This document shows positions 7,922 to 15,969 of a DNA stretch of 29,559 nucleotides, piece after piece (the stretch's first letter is position 1; each line of letters opens with the position of its first letter). The position numbers were made by a program, and so were the translations under genes. The notes below the pieces were generated by a model. The model had not been told where the DNA came from. It did no database searches and saw only the letters and a program-made list of their open reading frames with translations. The DNA is from a virus, in the IMG/VR virus record IMGVR_UViG_3300046777_003341, positions 1-29,559 of that record. One strand, 5' to 3'.

Positions 7922-9510
7922 TATACACCTCTACCTGTTGCTATGTTGAATGATATTTCTCTTAATGTTCTTGAGGACTTTAATGTTATGTTAAAATATA
8001 ATTTGCCCTTAATTTCTTTGTCTGCGTAAGATTCGAGTTGGAAGTCTCTTATCACATCATTCTTTTTTAGGAATTCTAAAAGTGCTTCAACTTTGGCATT
8101 TAGTTTTGCGTATGCGAATTTTCCTATGGCGTTATGGCTTATGGACTGGACTTCCGCTATAACCATAGCCGCCAATCTTACATTGGATACATCTTTAAAT
8201 GATTCGCTTATTGATTGTGTGTAATCGCTACTTAAATAAATATCGTATGGCCCGCCAAACTTTCTAGATCTTCCACCTCTTGTGATCGCATTTATACCTA
8301 TTGCATTTAGTTGTTTGACTTCATCTGTTGTTAAATCTACCCCATATATAGAGAGAGCTGACGGTATTCTTTTTTTGCTTAACCCTAGATTCACTTGTGT
8401 TGAACTAATCATCCCCGCAACTGCTGCTGCGGCTGAAGCTGCGTAGCTTCTTTGGATTTGCTTATGATTAAAAATCATTTCTCCATAAACTAAAACAACA
8501 TGCTTACCAGTATCTTCCAAGATATAACCATTGCCATCTATTATAGAGAGTATATTGAAATCTTTAGCTAGTAAGCTTGCAGTGTCTTCTGAATTTATTC
8601 CACCGGTTCTAGAACCAATAATTCCTATTGTTATTTCTCCAGTATTCTTTTGAATTGCATTGCAGTAAACAGCTAATTGATTTACAAAATTAACTTCTCC
8701 AGTTCCTATTATTGAGGTCTCTAACGGAACTATAATGTCAAAAAATTCATACTCACTTAAAAGGTTATAACATTCAGTTAGCCTATTGTAATAAAGTTCA
8801 TAAAAATTATAGGTATTATTTACTGAATCTATTAATCTTGGAGCGTTTCTTTCTGCTACATTTTCTACATATTCACTCATGTATCCGGCTGACATTACAT
8901 ATATATCTCTAGCGCCACAGCTATATGCGTCAAACACACCTCTCAAAAGAGGTGAATTAAAATCTGCTCTTAATAAATTAATACCATCTTGAATAGAATT
9001 TATTTTTTGAATACCATATGGTTCAATAGCGTCAGTATGACCTATTAGCAATATGTTGTTAGTGTCGAATTGACCAATTCTTCTATATTTTGATCTGTTA
9101 TTTAACTTAACTGTTTTTTCAGTCAAAGAATAATCATCAAATGATGTTTCAATTGCTAACTTTGATTGCAGCGGTATTTCCTTTGAATCTAAAGATCCGC
9201 CTGCCATAGCATTTATCGCTATTGTGTATTCGCCATCAAACATATTCGAAGGAATCTTCATAAAAAGAGTATAAGAACCTTCTGAGTTTCTTTCTATATA
9301 ACTACCATTTTCAAAAACCTGAGTTGTGTTAGGGCTTGCCGCAAGAGCGTTAGTAATATTATATATATACGGACCAAGTATTGATGCCCCTGCAGTATTA
9401 TACCCTCTTTTTAAGAAGACAGTAATGTTAGTTTCTGGATCTACATATTCGTATCCATCTCTATATACAAATGGAACTTCCACTGTTTGACCTGGTGTTA
9501 CTATAAGCAT
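7921..9510 (-). CDS. Second tail sheath-like protein with added N-terminal beta domain
   Basis: A 529-residue protein. From about residue 140 it has sheath-like features: RRIGQFDTNNILLIGHTDAI, a SPLLRGVFDAYSCGARDIYVM segment (compare RGYYELLAGGAERVFIV in the other sheath), YAASAAAAVAGMISSTQ, an ARGGRSRKFGG-like segment, and a C-terminal beta region KGKLYFNITLKSSRTLREISFNI. Residues 1-130 form a separate, probably immunoglobulin-like beta domain (EVPFVYRDGYEYV ... GEYTIAINAM), similar in style to the N-terminus of the connector protein. Its position between the head-closure and terminator genes suggests a neck-proximal or collar ring derived from sheath, rather than the main sheath. The ATG at 9510 overlaps the upstream gene by 50 bases, unusually much here; the start is therefore a little uncertain. 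Confidence 0.6.
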   Translation of the reverse strand: MLIVTPGQTVEVPFVYRDGYEYVDPETNITVFLKRGYNTAGASILGPYIYNITNALAASPNTTQVFENGSYIERNSEGSYTLFMKIPSNMFDGEYTIAINAMAGGSLDSKEIPLQSKLAIETSFDDYSLTEKTVKLNNRSKYRRIGQFDTNNILLIGHTDAIEPYGIQKINSIQDGINLLRADFNSPLLRGVFDAYSCGARDIYVMSAGYMSEYVENVAERNAPRLIDSVNNTYNFYELYYNRLTECYNLLSEYEFFDIIVPLETSIIGTGEVNFVNQLAVYCNAIQKNTGEITIGIIGSRTGGINSEDTASLLAKDFNILSIIDGNGYILEDTGKHVVLVYGEMIFNHKQIQRSYAASAAAAVAGMISSTQVNLGLSKKRIPSALSIYGVDLTTDEVKQLNAIGINAITRGGRSRKFGGPYDIYLSSDYTQSISESFKDVSNVRLAAMVIAEVQSISHNAIGKFAYAKLNAKVEALLEFLKKNDVIRDFQLESYADKEIKGKLYFNITLKSSRTLREISFNIATGRGV

Positions 9511-9895
9511 AAGTTAACTCGTAGGACTTTCTTTTGTTGCTCCGCACTGTCCAAAACTCAATCTTTCCTTGCTTTCCTCTAACAGGATAGCACTCTTCTA
9601 TTACGTAAAGAATCTGACTTTCCAAGCCTGAAGATAGTTCTTCATAAATTCTATCTCCGGATTTAGGATTTATTGATGCTTCGAAATAGTAAATTCTATC
9701 AGAGTTAATTATAACACCTCCTGTTGTTTCCTCTTTCGTGGAAGCCAAATATCTTGAGGCTGCTGTTATATGTCTTGTAGTAACTTTTTCAAACCTATCT
9801 GAATAAACTCCATCATCAGAAAGCCTTCTTTGAATAAGGACGTCATGTCCCCATTCTCTAAGTATTTTTTGAAAAGCCTTTGATGCATTAATCAT
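9461..9895 (-). CDS. Head closure (stopper) protein
   Basis: A 144-residue protein between the connector and the sheath-like gene. The sequence from about residue 75 to 120 (NPKSGDRIYEE, then ILYVIEECYPVRGKQGKIEFWTV) fits the small beta-barrel stopper proteins that close the connector channel and dock the tail (SPP1 gp16 type): a GDRI turn, then a strand with YVI, then a P.RG..G.IEFW strand. The ATG overlaps the connector gene stop by 8 bases, so translation is coupled. The final residues lie in the overlap with the following gene. The assignment is from pattern and gene order. Confidence 0.55.
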   Translation of the reverse strand: MINASKAFQKILREWGHDVLIQRRLSDDGVYSDRFEKVTTRHITAASRYLASTKEETTGGVIINSDRIYYFEASINPKSGDRIYEELSSGLESQILYVIEECYPVRGKQGKIEFWTVRSNKRKSYELTYAYSNTRSNSGSSICI

Positions 9896-10787
9896 ACTGT
9901 CTTAGTCTTCTGTCTACATCGTTAGTATCATCTGATACATAGGCTCTACCTATAGAATGCACATCTTTGCTAATTAGATAGACTCTCTTACCAGTTCCTG
10001 GATCTCTTTCTGTCAAGGTGATCTTTCTATTTGGAAGACCCTTTGGCTGAACGCCTCTCATTGAAACTTTTTTGGCTATAACTTCTCGTCTTAAAGAAGC
10101 TGCGATTTGACACCAGGTTGTGGCATTTGATCTACTGGCTATTTGTCTTGGTGCTGATCTATTGACGATTTCCAAGTCTCCAAGCTTTAGAGAAAGTTCA
10201 TCATCTCCACCAAATCCATAGGTTCTGCTAAGATCACAAGCTGCTGCTGCTTTAATATATTCTAAAACAACAAATGGAAGACTAAGTGGGTCTATGTCTG
10301 CGCCTAGTTTATACATCTCTTGTATTTCCAATGAATGATGGTAAATAACTTCACCAATCTCTATTAAAGATGCCTCTGGAAAGATCGGCAAAAGCTCTTC
10401 TGGATCCAGATATAGTGGGGCAACGTCTGGGGCAAAAAGTATTGTTTCGTTTGCCCTCAAGGTGACAGTTGGCCTATAATCGGTAGCATTATTGTTAGCG
10501 TATATGTTTGTTTGAGAAGTTATTGTTTTAGGAGGACTGCCATTTGTAGTCCCAGTAAAAGTTACAGAATATGCTCCAGCTACAGTGGGGACAAATGGGT
10601 AGTACCATTCAGAAGCTGACGTTGATGTTGCATTGGCTTGATTTACAATTGGCGTTTCGTTTATGTCAACTATAGTTACCGTAACACTGACCATAGTGGC
10701 GTCGACTTGATTCCCATTAGAATCTTGATCTAGAAATTTTACTTTTATTCTGACAGTGTCGTTGACCAAAACATTGTTTAATGTCAT
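9888..10787 (-). CDS. Head-tail connector protein with N-terminal Ig-like domain
   Basis: A 299-residue two-part protein. Residues 1-100 look like an immunoglobulin-like beta sandwich (VRIKVKFLDQDSNG, VTVTIVDINETPI, AGAYSVTFTGTTNG). Residues 105-299 resemble head-tail adaptor proteins: APLYLDPEELLPIFPEAS, a helical run LPFVVLEYIKAAAACDLSRTYG, then LSLKLGDLEIVNRSAPRQ, the short strand-turn typical of these connectors, and a basic C-terminal part. Such proteins form the ring beneath the portal. It is followed by the head-closure gene. A GGAG Shine-Dalgarno lies 6 bases before the ATG, and a TACTAT element lies 28 bases upstream of it (10815-10820). The exposed Ig-like domain could decorate the neck; that is inference. 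Confidence 0.55.
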   Translation of the reverse strand: MTLNNVLVNDTVRIKVKFLDQDSNGNQVDATMVSVTVTIVDINETPIVNQANATSTSASEWYYPFVPTVAGAYSVTFTGTTNGSPPKTITSQTNIYANNNATDYRPTVTLRANETILFAPDVAPLYLDPEELLPIFPEASLIEIGEVIYHHSLEIQEMYKLGADIDPLSLPFVVLEYIKAAAACDLSRTYGFGGDDELSLKLGDLEIVNRSAPRQIASRSNATTWCQIAASLRREVIAKKVSMRGVQPKGLPNRKITLTERDPGTGKRVYLISKDVHSIGRAYVSDDTNDVDRRLRQYD

Positions 10788-10814
10788 ATTAACTCCAATT
10801 TATCGATATATTTA

Positions 10815-10820
10815 ATAGTA
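10815..10820 (-). promoter_or_regulatory. Possible -10 element (TACTAT) before the connector gene
   Basis: In the 38-base gap between 10788 and 10825 the minus strand reads AGTACTATTAAATA. TACTAT matches the core of the TTACTATATTC block seen before three other genes, and the distance to the next ATG is similar. Weak on its own. Confidence 0.25.
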
Positions 10821-10825
10821 CTGGC

Positions 10826-11188
10826 TTAAGCGTTTAATGTAATTTGTGCTTGGCCAGTTGTACTTATAATTTGTGCTTGGTGAGTTGCACTTGGATTTAC
10901 TAGGCCATCTATGGTGATTTCTGCTTCCCCGATTATGCCTATCACACTGGTCCCTAGTAGGGCGTTTACCTGATCTGGGTAAGCCTCTATGTTTATTCTA
11001 CCTTCTGGGCCAACATCTACGCTGATAACACTTATGGTTGTAAGATTTGAATAATCTTGATTAGAAACAAAGAAAAAACTTACGTTATTAACAATAATTG
11101 GATTTTCTATACTTGCCACATAGATGTATAGATCGCCGGTATAAGTAGTATTAGCTTGGCTGTACGTAATAGCTTCGTTATAGAGCAT
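10826..11188 (-). CDS. Small beta-rich protein of unknown function, first gene of the neck/tail block
   Basis: I do not recognise this 120-residue protein. It is predicted to be nearly all beta strand: alternating hydrophobic stretches such as LYIYVASIENPIIVNNVSFFFV, TTISVISVDV and AEITIDGLV, ending with two short similar AQI segments (QAQIIST, QAQITLNA). It has no signal peptide, membrane segment or cysteine. The gene opens the structural block after the oxygenase genes, with AAGGG 7 bases before its ATG and a TTACTATA element just upstream. A small decoration or neck protein is possible by context only. Confidence 0.5.
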   Translation of the reverse strand: MLYNEAITYSQANTTYTGDLYIYVASIENPIIVNNVSFFFVSNQDYSNLTTISVISVDVGPEGRINIEAYPDQVNALLGTSVIGIIGEAEITIDGLVNPSATHQAQIISTTGQAQITLNA

Positions 11189-11213
11189 TTTTGACCCTTA
11201 AAAATTAGACAGG

Positions 11214-11224
11214 GTTATAGTAAC
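11214..11224 (-). promoter_or_regulatory. Promoter-like block GTTACTATAAC before the neck/tail genes
   Basis: The minus strand reads GTTACTATAAC in the 43-base gap between the oxygenase genes and the first neck-block gene. Eight bases (TTACTATA) equal the block found at 7141, 18375 and 24502. It lies 26 bases before the ATG at 11188. Confidence 0.35.
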
Positions 11225-11231
11225 TACTTAA

Positions 11232-12017
11232 TTAGTATTCCAATCCAGCATCTTTTTTAAGATTTGGCATCCAGATTCTCCAGTCGCCTTCTCGGGCTTG
11301 CTCTGGAGTACCATACAAGAACGAACCTAAATAGGCTATTCTTAGGCCATTGGTCACTGGCGCAACTTCGTGGGTTCCTATAAAGTTAGTCGGATAAATA
11401 ACTGCAGAACCAGCCTTTGGCTTATAAGTATGCTTGGCGTGTTTGTGTGTTATTTCTCCGCCAGTAAAATTGTAACCATTTAATTCCTCTTCAGAATCAA
11501 CACAATCATTAAGATAAATATTTACACTAACCTTGCTGTGTTTTGGATACTCATTGCCGATTGGTTTACCGTATTCAAATGGTATTTGGTCATCGCAGTG
11601 AGGCCCTATTCCTTGACCCTTGCTATAGGTTGCGATATGGCCCATGCCTCTCCACCAGCATACTGTAGCTGCATCTGGATAGTTTTTGCAGTACTCAACC
11701 AAAATTCTATACATGAGATCTTCTAAATCTTCTATAAATTTTTCTTGTCTTTTAGTAGGGTTTCTTTTGCTCATTTTAAGAAGTGGATCAATAAATCTAC
11801 TTGGTGCTTGACTGACTTTGTCTGGATCAAATTTAAAACCAGTTCTATTTATTGCGTATCTTTTACCGTCTTCTTGAACATAGGTAAATGTTTCTTCTTC
11901 TGCTTCTTTTAAGAAATTGATATATTCAAACAAAAACTCTTGATCAATGTCTATAGCGTTTTCCACCAAGCAGAGCCCGCTACCTATGTCTATCATATTT
12001 AAATTAGTGCTTAACAT
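11232..12017 (-). CDS. 2-oxoglutarate/Fe(II) oxygenase, tandem paralogue 4
   Basis: A 261-residue enzyme of the 2OG/Fe(II) dioxygenase superfamily, which couples O2 and 2-oxoglutarate to hydroxylation of a substrate. Visible ligands: HCD at residues 140-142 (iron His and Asp), the distal His216 in FIGTHEV, and Arg226 in GLRIAYLG for 2OG binding. All key residues are present. It shares with the three genes upstream an N-terminal part with INRTGF, a CWWRGMGHIATY segment before the HxD, YLNDCVDSEEELNGYNFTGGE, and KPKAGSAVIYPTNF. The last of four tandem paralogues; its ATG is 3 bases after the preceding stop. The substrate is unknown; the domain resembles prolyl 4-hydroxylases, but small-molecule or glycan substrates cannot be excluded. 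Confidence 0.8.
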   Translation of the reverse strand: MLSTNLNMIDIGSGLCLVENAIDIDQEFLFEYINFLKEAEEETFTYVQEDGKRYAINRTGFKFDPDKVSQAPSRFIDPLLKMSKRNPTKRQEKFIEDLEDLMYRILVEYCKNYPDAATVCWWRGMGHIATYSKGQGIGPHCDDQIPFEYGKPIGNEYPKHSKVSVNIYLNDCVDSEEELNGYNFTGGEITHKHAKHTYKPKAGSAVIYPTNFIGTHEVAPVTNGLRIAYLGSFLYGTPEQAREGDWRIWMPNLKKDAGLEY

Positions 12018-12020
12018 TTT

Positions 12021-12917
12021 CTACCTATAGCTTGACACAGTTATCATATATTGTTTTGAAAATTCGTCATAACCTCTATCCAATAGATGCTTTCTATAGT
12101 CTTCGGCAAGTGTGGGCATGTAGACATTCGTAGAGGTCTGAGACAACTCTGGATCTTTCAAAGGGTCAGAAACACTTTCTTTAACGTCTATATTTGGAGT
12201 TCCTTGACTGTACCAACCAAGATAAGAAAATCTTACTCCATCCTCGATAATTTTAACCTCATGCCCTGCTGTATAAGATGCAGGGAAGAATATAATATCT
12301 CCCTTTTTGGGGACATGTGTTATATCAAGATAGTTAAAATAATGATGACCACCAGTAAAATTCTTGCCATTTAATTCTTCCGGCAAATCAACACAATCAT
12401 TAAAGTAAATTAGCGCGGTTACAGTGCTACGCATTGCTAGCTGATCAGTTGGTGTCCAAACTCCATAAATGTAATCAGTGCTGATATCTGAATGTGAGCC
12501 TAGATACGCATTTTTTTTATAGGCAACGATATGGCCTTTTACTTTCCACCATATACACTTGAAAGCCAAGGGATAAGCTTCGAGGTACTTGAACAAGTAT
12601 TTATCCCTAGAGCTTTCTAGTCCATTAAGGAATTCTATAACTTCTTTTCTTGGATCTTGATGCGCAGCAGAACCTCTTCCGGGCATGCTGTCTATTGATT
12701 CTTTTCCAAAAAAGTAACCACTTCTGTTTATGTAAATTTCTTCACCAGTTTCAGGATCTATGCCAGGAGTATACATGGCAGCTCTTTCTCTGGATACAAT
12801 TTCGTCGCATAAATCAAATGCGTAGTCCGCGTCAAAATCAATTGCAGACCTAAACAATACTACACCACCACCAAGATCTTCACCCTCTACATCTTTGTAG
12901 GTTACATAATTATTCAC
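12021..12917 (-). CDS. 2-oxoglutarate/Fe(II) oxygenase, tandem paralogue 3
   Basis: A 298-residue 2OG/Fe(II) dioxygenase-like protein. The HSD at residues 142-144 supplies the proximal iron ligands, His219 in TAGHEV the distal one, and Arg229 in GVRFSYLGW the 2OG contact. Family blocks: LGGGVVLFRSAIDFD near the start, YINRSGYFF, CIWWKVKGHIVAY, ALIYFNDCVDLPEELNGKNFTGG, KKGDIIFFPAS. The C-terminal 60 residues extend beyond the core and end with a helical segment. The start is GTG at 12917, overlapping the end of the upstream gene by 8 bases, with AAGGAG placed 8 bases before it inside that gene. Co-expression with the neighbouring paralogues is therefore expected. Confidence 0.8.
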   Translation of the reverse strand: MNNYVTYKDVEGEDLGGGVVLFRSAIDFDADYAFDLCDEIVSRERAAMYTPGIDPETGEEIYINRSGYFFGKESIDSMPGRGSAAHQDPRKEVIEFLNGLESSRDKYLFKYLEAYPLAFKCIWWKVKGHIVAYKKNAYLGSHSDISTDYIYGVWTPTDQLAMRSTVTALIYFNDCVDLPEELNGKNFTGGHHYFNYLDITHVPKKGDIIFFPASYTAGHEVKIIEDGVRFSYLGWYSQGTPNIDVKESVSDPLKDPELSQTSTNVYMPTLAEDYRKHLLDRGYDEFSKQYMITVSSYR

Positions 12918-13830
12918 TGGTTAACTCCTTAAGTGTATTAGCACTATTATAGCTTCTTTGCGTTGGTCTTAGCAATTCGTTGATTTTTTCCTTATTATGC
13001 CCAGAGTATTTTTCTTTAACGTAATTGACATAGTCCTCGACTATGTTTGGCATCCAGATCTGCCCTTGTTTGCCTGCAGGGAATTCGTTAATAGTAATAT
13101 TGATTCCTCTTTCTGGCTGAGCAGACCCCTGTGAATAATAACCTATGTACGCATATCTGCTTCCGTTGTGACAGTGTCTGATATTGTGTGCTGCCATGAA
13201 GTTTGAAGGAAACATCAATAAATCTCCAGACTTTGGCTTATATACTACGTTAGAGTATGGAAATTCTATTTCGCCACCAAGGTACTCGTATTTAATAATA
13301 TCTTCCAAAGTATCTACTGAATCATTAAAGTAGATAATAGAACCAACTACGCTTCTTATGGCCAATTGCAAGTCTGGCTCAAAACCAGGTTGATAGTTAA
13401 CATCATTGTCACTATGAAGCCCCATTGAACTTCCTGGACCATATGCCAATATATGACCTTGAGTTCTCCACCATAAGCTTGGCACAATCATTGGGAATAG
13501 CGTAGCGTACTTTAAAAGTGATTGATAAAAAGTTTTTTCACACAATTCAAAAAAATCAATAACACTTTGATCAGTATCATCATATATAAAATTCATAATA
13601 TGACTAGAGCTTTTGTAGATATCTTCTATTGCGTATCTGTGCCCGCTTCTATTTATGCCGTATAATGAATTGCCATCTTCATCATAAACTATTTTATAAT
13701 CTTCTTTAACAGCTTTTTCTTTTAAAGCCGCAATGTATGGAATAATTAAATCTTGATGTACATTTACTAAATTACGGAATAAAACTATACCGCCACCTAA
13801 GTGCTCTGGTTCAACTAAGTGATTATCCAT
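12910..13830 (-). CDS. 2-oxoglutarate/Fe(II) oxygenase, tandem paralogue 2
   Basis: A 306-residue 2OG/Fe(II) dioxygenase-like protein with a complete metal and cosubstrate set: HSD at residues 139-141, His215 in FMAAHNI, Arg225 in GSRYAYIGY. Shared family blocks are EHLGGGIVLFRNLVNV, GINRSGHRYA, SLWWRTQGHILAYG, SIIYFNDSVDTLED, YLGGEIEFPY and KSGDLLMFPSNF. The C-terminal extension carries QIWMPNIVEDYVNYV, also seen in paralogues 1, 3 and 4 in modified form, so it belongs to the family core. The ATG follows the upstream stop by a single base; no good Shine-Dalgarno is visible, so translation probably depends on the upstream gene. Confidence 0.8.
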   Translation of the reverse strand: MDNHLVEPEHLGGGIVLFRNLVNVHQDLIIPYIAALKEKAVKEDYKIVYDEDGNSLYGINRSGHRYAIEDIYKSSSHIMNFIYDDTDQSVIDFFELCEKTFYQSLLKYATLFPMIVPSLWWRTQGHILAYGPGSSMGLHSDNDVNYQPGFEPDLQLAIRSVVGSIIYFNDSVDTLEDIIKYEYLGGEIEFPYSNVVYKPKSGDLLMFPSNFMAAHNIRHCHNGSRYAYIGYYSQGSAQPERGINITINEFPAGKQGQIWMPNIVEDYVNYVKEKYSGHNKEKINELLRPTQRSYNSANTLKELTSE

Positions 13831-13831
13831 A

Positions 13832-14938
13832 TCAGATTGCTACAGGATCTGTTCCACATGGCCCTTCTGGGAAACTGATATTCTGCTCTTTGTTTTGCTG
13901 TTGACTTAATGTCTGTGCAACCTCTACGGTATCGTGTGTGGTGTTGTACTGAGCAACGTTTCTGCCCTGATAAACCGGATTCCAGCCAAGTTCTACTTTA
14001 TGTTTTTCTGGATTAGAATAAATTGAATATGGCGATTTGCAATATAATTCATAGTCATCATAAATATTATTAAGCCATACCGCTGGACACCATTCAAAGC
14101 TTCTGTCTGGTTCACTGATAACCACATTTGCTGGAACGTCATTACCGCCCTGACCAAAGAAAGATAGATAGGAATATCTTACACCCTTGCCCATTCTCTC
14201 AACATCGTGAGATGCAACAAAGTTTGTTGGGAAGAATATAATATCTCCTCTTTGTGGCCTATAGGAAACACCCAAATGGACAAAACGAAGATGCCCACCA
14301 GTGAAATTTCTTCCGTCTAGCTCTTCCTCAGAATCAACACAATCGTTTAAGTATAATAATGATCCGCACGTCTGTCTTGCTGCAACCATGCCTCTAGGCA
14401 TGTATCGCACTCCGCCAGTCACCTTATAGTTAGTATCATTGTCGGCGTGACACCCTAAGATTCCACCATCTCCATATCTTAAAACATGACCTCTATTTTT
14501 CCACCAAATACTACCAATTATTAATGGGTAATTGTCAATATACTTAATAAGACATTTATAATTTTGCTCTTCAAGATAAAGAAAAAAGTCCTTAACTTCT
14601 TCTGGAGTTTCTTCAGTAACGGGGTGCAAAAGTCTTACTGGAGTTGCTGGAACATCTTCAAGCCTATATCTAAAACCATCTTCATTAATGCCGTATTCTA
14701 CACCGTCTTCTGCGGTGATATAGGTCCACCTATTTTCATGTGCTTTTTGTGATTTGGAATCTATATAATCTAATATTAACTTTTGATCTATCTTAAAAGC
14801 ATTTCTAAAGACTATAATTCCTGGAGCCAATATCTCCATTTCTATTTCAGATATCTCTTTAAGAGTATCTTCAGATATAGTTGGCGTAACAGGAAAAGGC
14901 GTACTGCTTATGTACTTATCGGTTGATTGATTATCCAC
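13832..14938 (-). CDS. 2-oxoglutarate/Fe(II) oxygenase, tandem paralogue 1
   Basis: The longest of the four tandem paralogues at 368 residues. A polar N-terminal extension of about 35 residues and a Gln-rich C-terminal tail (about 315-368) surround the shared core. Key residues are HAD at 164-166, His244 in VASHDV, and Arg254 in GVRYSYLSF. Core blocks include ILAPGIIVFRNAFKI, GINEDGFRYR, SIWWKNRGHVLRYG, SLLYLNDCVDSEEELDGRNFTGGH and QRGDIIFFPTNF. The start is GTG at 14938, 2 bases after the upstream stop, with AGGAT close by; the genes at 12917 and 17326 also use GTG in the same GTG(G/A)ATAA context. The first of the four genes to be translated in this run. Confidence 0.8.
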   Translation of the reverse strand: MDNQSTDKYISSTPFPVTPTISEDTLKEISEIEMEILAPGIIVFRNAFKIDQKLILDYIDSKSQKAHENRWTYITAEDGVEYGINEDGFRYRLEDVPATPVRLLHPVTEETPEEVKDFFLYLEEQNYKCLIKYIDNYPLIIGSIWWKNRGHVLRYGDGGILGCHADNDTNYKVTGGVRYMPRGMVAARQTCGSLLYLNDCVDSEEELDGRNFTGGHLRFVHLGVSYRPQRGDIIFFPTNFVASHDVERMGKGVRYSYLSFFGQGGNDVPANVVISEPDRSFEWCPAVWLNNIYDDYELYCKSPYSIYSNPEKHKVELGWNPVYQGRNVAQYNTTHDTVEVAQTLSQQQNKEQNISFPEGPCGTDPVAI

Positions 14939-14940
14939 GG

Positions 14941-15558
14941 TTATCCTAGCATCTCGTCAATAGCTTCTCTAATTGTCCATCCAGCACCCATGACTCTTGG
15001 CACTTCGTCCAGGGGCATATCTTGCCAGTTAAACCTAGCAACCATAATACCGTCTCTACTAACTAAAAACTTTTCATACCCATGAGAAATTCTAGCGATT
15101 GCTTGCCCAGCTAAGTTTTGATTTTCTTTTGCTCGATCACTTTGATCGGCGGTAAAGTCGGAGTAATTTCTTTTCTCATTACCTTTTAGGGCTGAGAATA
15201 AAGGATGCTCGTTTTTTCCATTAACATCTACTTTTTCAAAAAATGGAAAAGTTACAAAAGGATAGTTTTCTTTAACAAAAGGAATTATCTCTTCATTTGT
15301 TCCTGGCTCCATTTGAGCAAATTGGTTATTTGGAAATGCTAGCACAGAGAAACCTCTGTCTTTGAATTCGTCATGCACTTGCTGAAGTTGCCACAACTGA
15401 CGTGACGTTCTAGCATAAGACCACACCTTGGAGCACTTAGGTTCGTATCCGCCAGCTTTTGTGGAAACATTTACAATTAAGGTGAGTTTTCCCTTAAACG
15501 TAGATAGGTAATTTTTTTGACCATCTATCGATGTAGCTTCAATATCATAAATCGACAT
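14941..15558 (-). CDS. Glutathione-peroxidase-fold protein lacking the catalytic cysteine
   Basis: A 205-residue thioredoxin-fold protein of the glutathione peroxidase family. Diagnostic segments are YLSTFKGKLTLIVNVSTKAGG, SVLAFPNNQFAQMEPGTNEEI, FPFFEKVDVNG..EHPLF and YEKFLVSRDG. The family's peroxidatic Cys (NVASKCG in typical members) is Ala35 here; the Gln of NQF is kept (Gln79), but the Trp-Asn pair of WNF is replaced (HGY at 159-161). A 15-residue insertion after the active-site position contains Cys42. Either this is a non-catalytic relative or chemistry has moved to Cys42. I prefer the ATG at 15558 because AGGG lies 8 bases before it; an in-frame ATG at 15576 has no ribosome site. The gene overlaps the preceding one by 14 bases. 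Confidence 0.72.
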   Translation of the reverse strand: MSIYDIEATSIDGQKNYLSTFKGKLTLIVNVSTKAGGYEPKCSKVWSYARTSRQLWQLQQVHDEFKDRGFSVLAFPNNQFAQMEPGTNEEIIPFVKENYPFVTFPFFEKVDVNGKNEHPLFSALKGNEKRNYSDFTADQSDRAKENQNLAGQAIARISHGYEKFLVSRDGIMVARFNWQDMPLDEVPRVMGAGWTIREAIDEMLG

Positions 15559-15874
15559 TTTTACTACCCTTAACATCGATTCTCATATACTGATCTATCA
15601 TTAGTGTTCCAGAGAAAAATTTGTCATTAACAATTTCAACATTAACAAAAAGTGTTGCTTTTATTGGGGTATCTACTGTTGCGGAAAATGAAAGTTTGTT
15701 TCCATCAAATTTTCCATTATTAAAATCTAATGATCCGTTTTCTCCCACGATAGTTCCAGATACATATGGTTCCTTTGAGGAGATTGTAACCGTGCTTTTT
15801 GTCACGCCAAATGGAGTCAACGCTGATACGTCCCAATCTCCAACTATATTTGATTCAATTTTAATGTCGCTCAT
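15545..15874 (-). CDS. Small beta-domain protein of unknown function
   Basis: A 109-residue protein predicted to be all beta. It follows a pattern that I know from stand-alone or C-terminal domains of bacterial proteins: G.WDVS..TPFG, then SGTIVGENGSLDFNNGKFDGNKLSFSATV, then FFSGTL. This is a repeated strand-turn-strand design often called a lipocalin-like or small barrel fold; the biochemical function is unknown. The ATG at 15874 has no Shine-Dalgarno but lies exactly 6 bases after an extended -10 element, so it may be translated from a leaderless transcript. The gene is coupled to the peroxidase-fold gene that follows. Confidence 0.55.
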   Translation of the reverse strand: MSDIKIESNIVGDWDVSALTPFGVTKSTVTISSKEPYVSGTIVGENGSLDFNNGKFDGNKLSFSATVDTPIKATLFVNVEIVNDKFFSGTLMIDQYMRIDVKGSKNVDL

Positions 15875-15880
15875 ATTATA

Positions 15881-15889
15881 AGTATATCA
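15881..15889 (-). promoter_or_regulatory. Extended -10 element predicting a leaderless transcript
   Basis: The minus strand reads TGATATACT, an extended -10, with exactly 6 bases between it and the ATG at 15874. A transcript starting 7 bases after the -10 would begin at the A of the ATG. The gap 15875-15969 otherwise shows only a short inverted repeat (ATCTAA/TTAGAT) and no convincing terminator. Confidence 0.45.
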
Positions 15890-15969
15890 TAAAATTTATC
15901 TAGATAGCCCTAATCAATCTTGATCAGCTACAGTATCTAAGGTTTTTAGATCAAAAATATTTTTTAACA

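Noticed and set aside
15559-15576. ATG at 15576 as start of the peroxidase-fold gene
   Set aside because: No ribosome site precedes it, while AGGG sits 8 bases before the ATG at 15558, and homology begins at MSIYDI.
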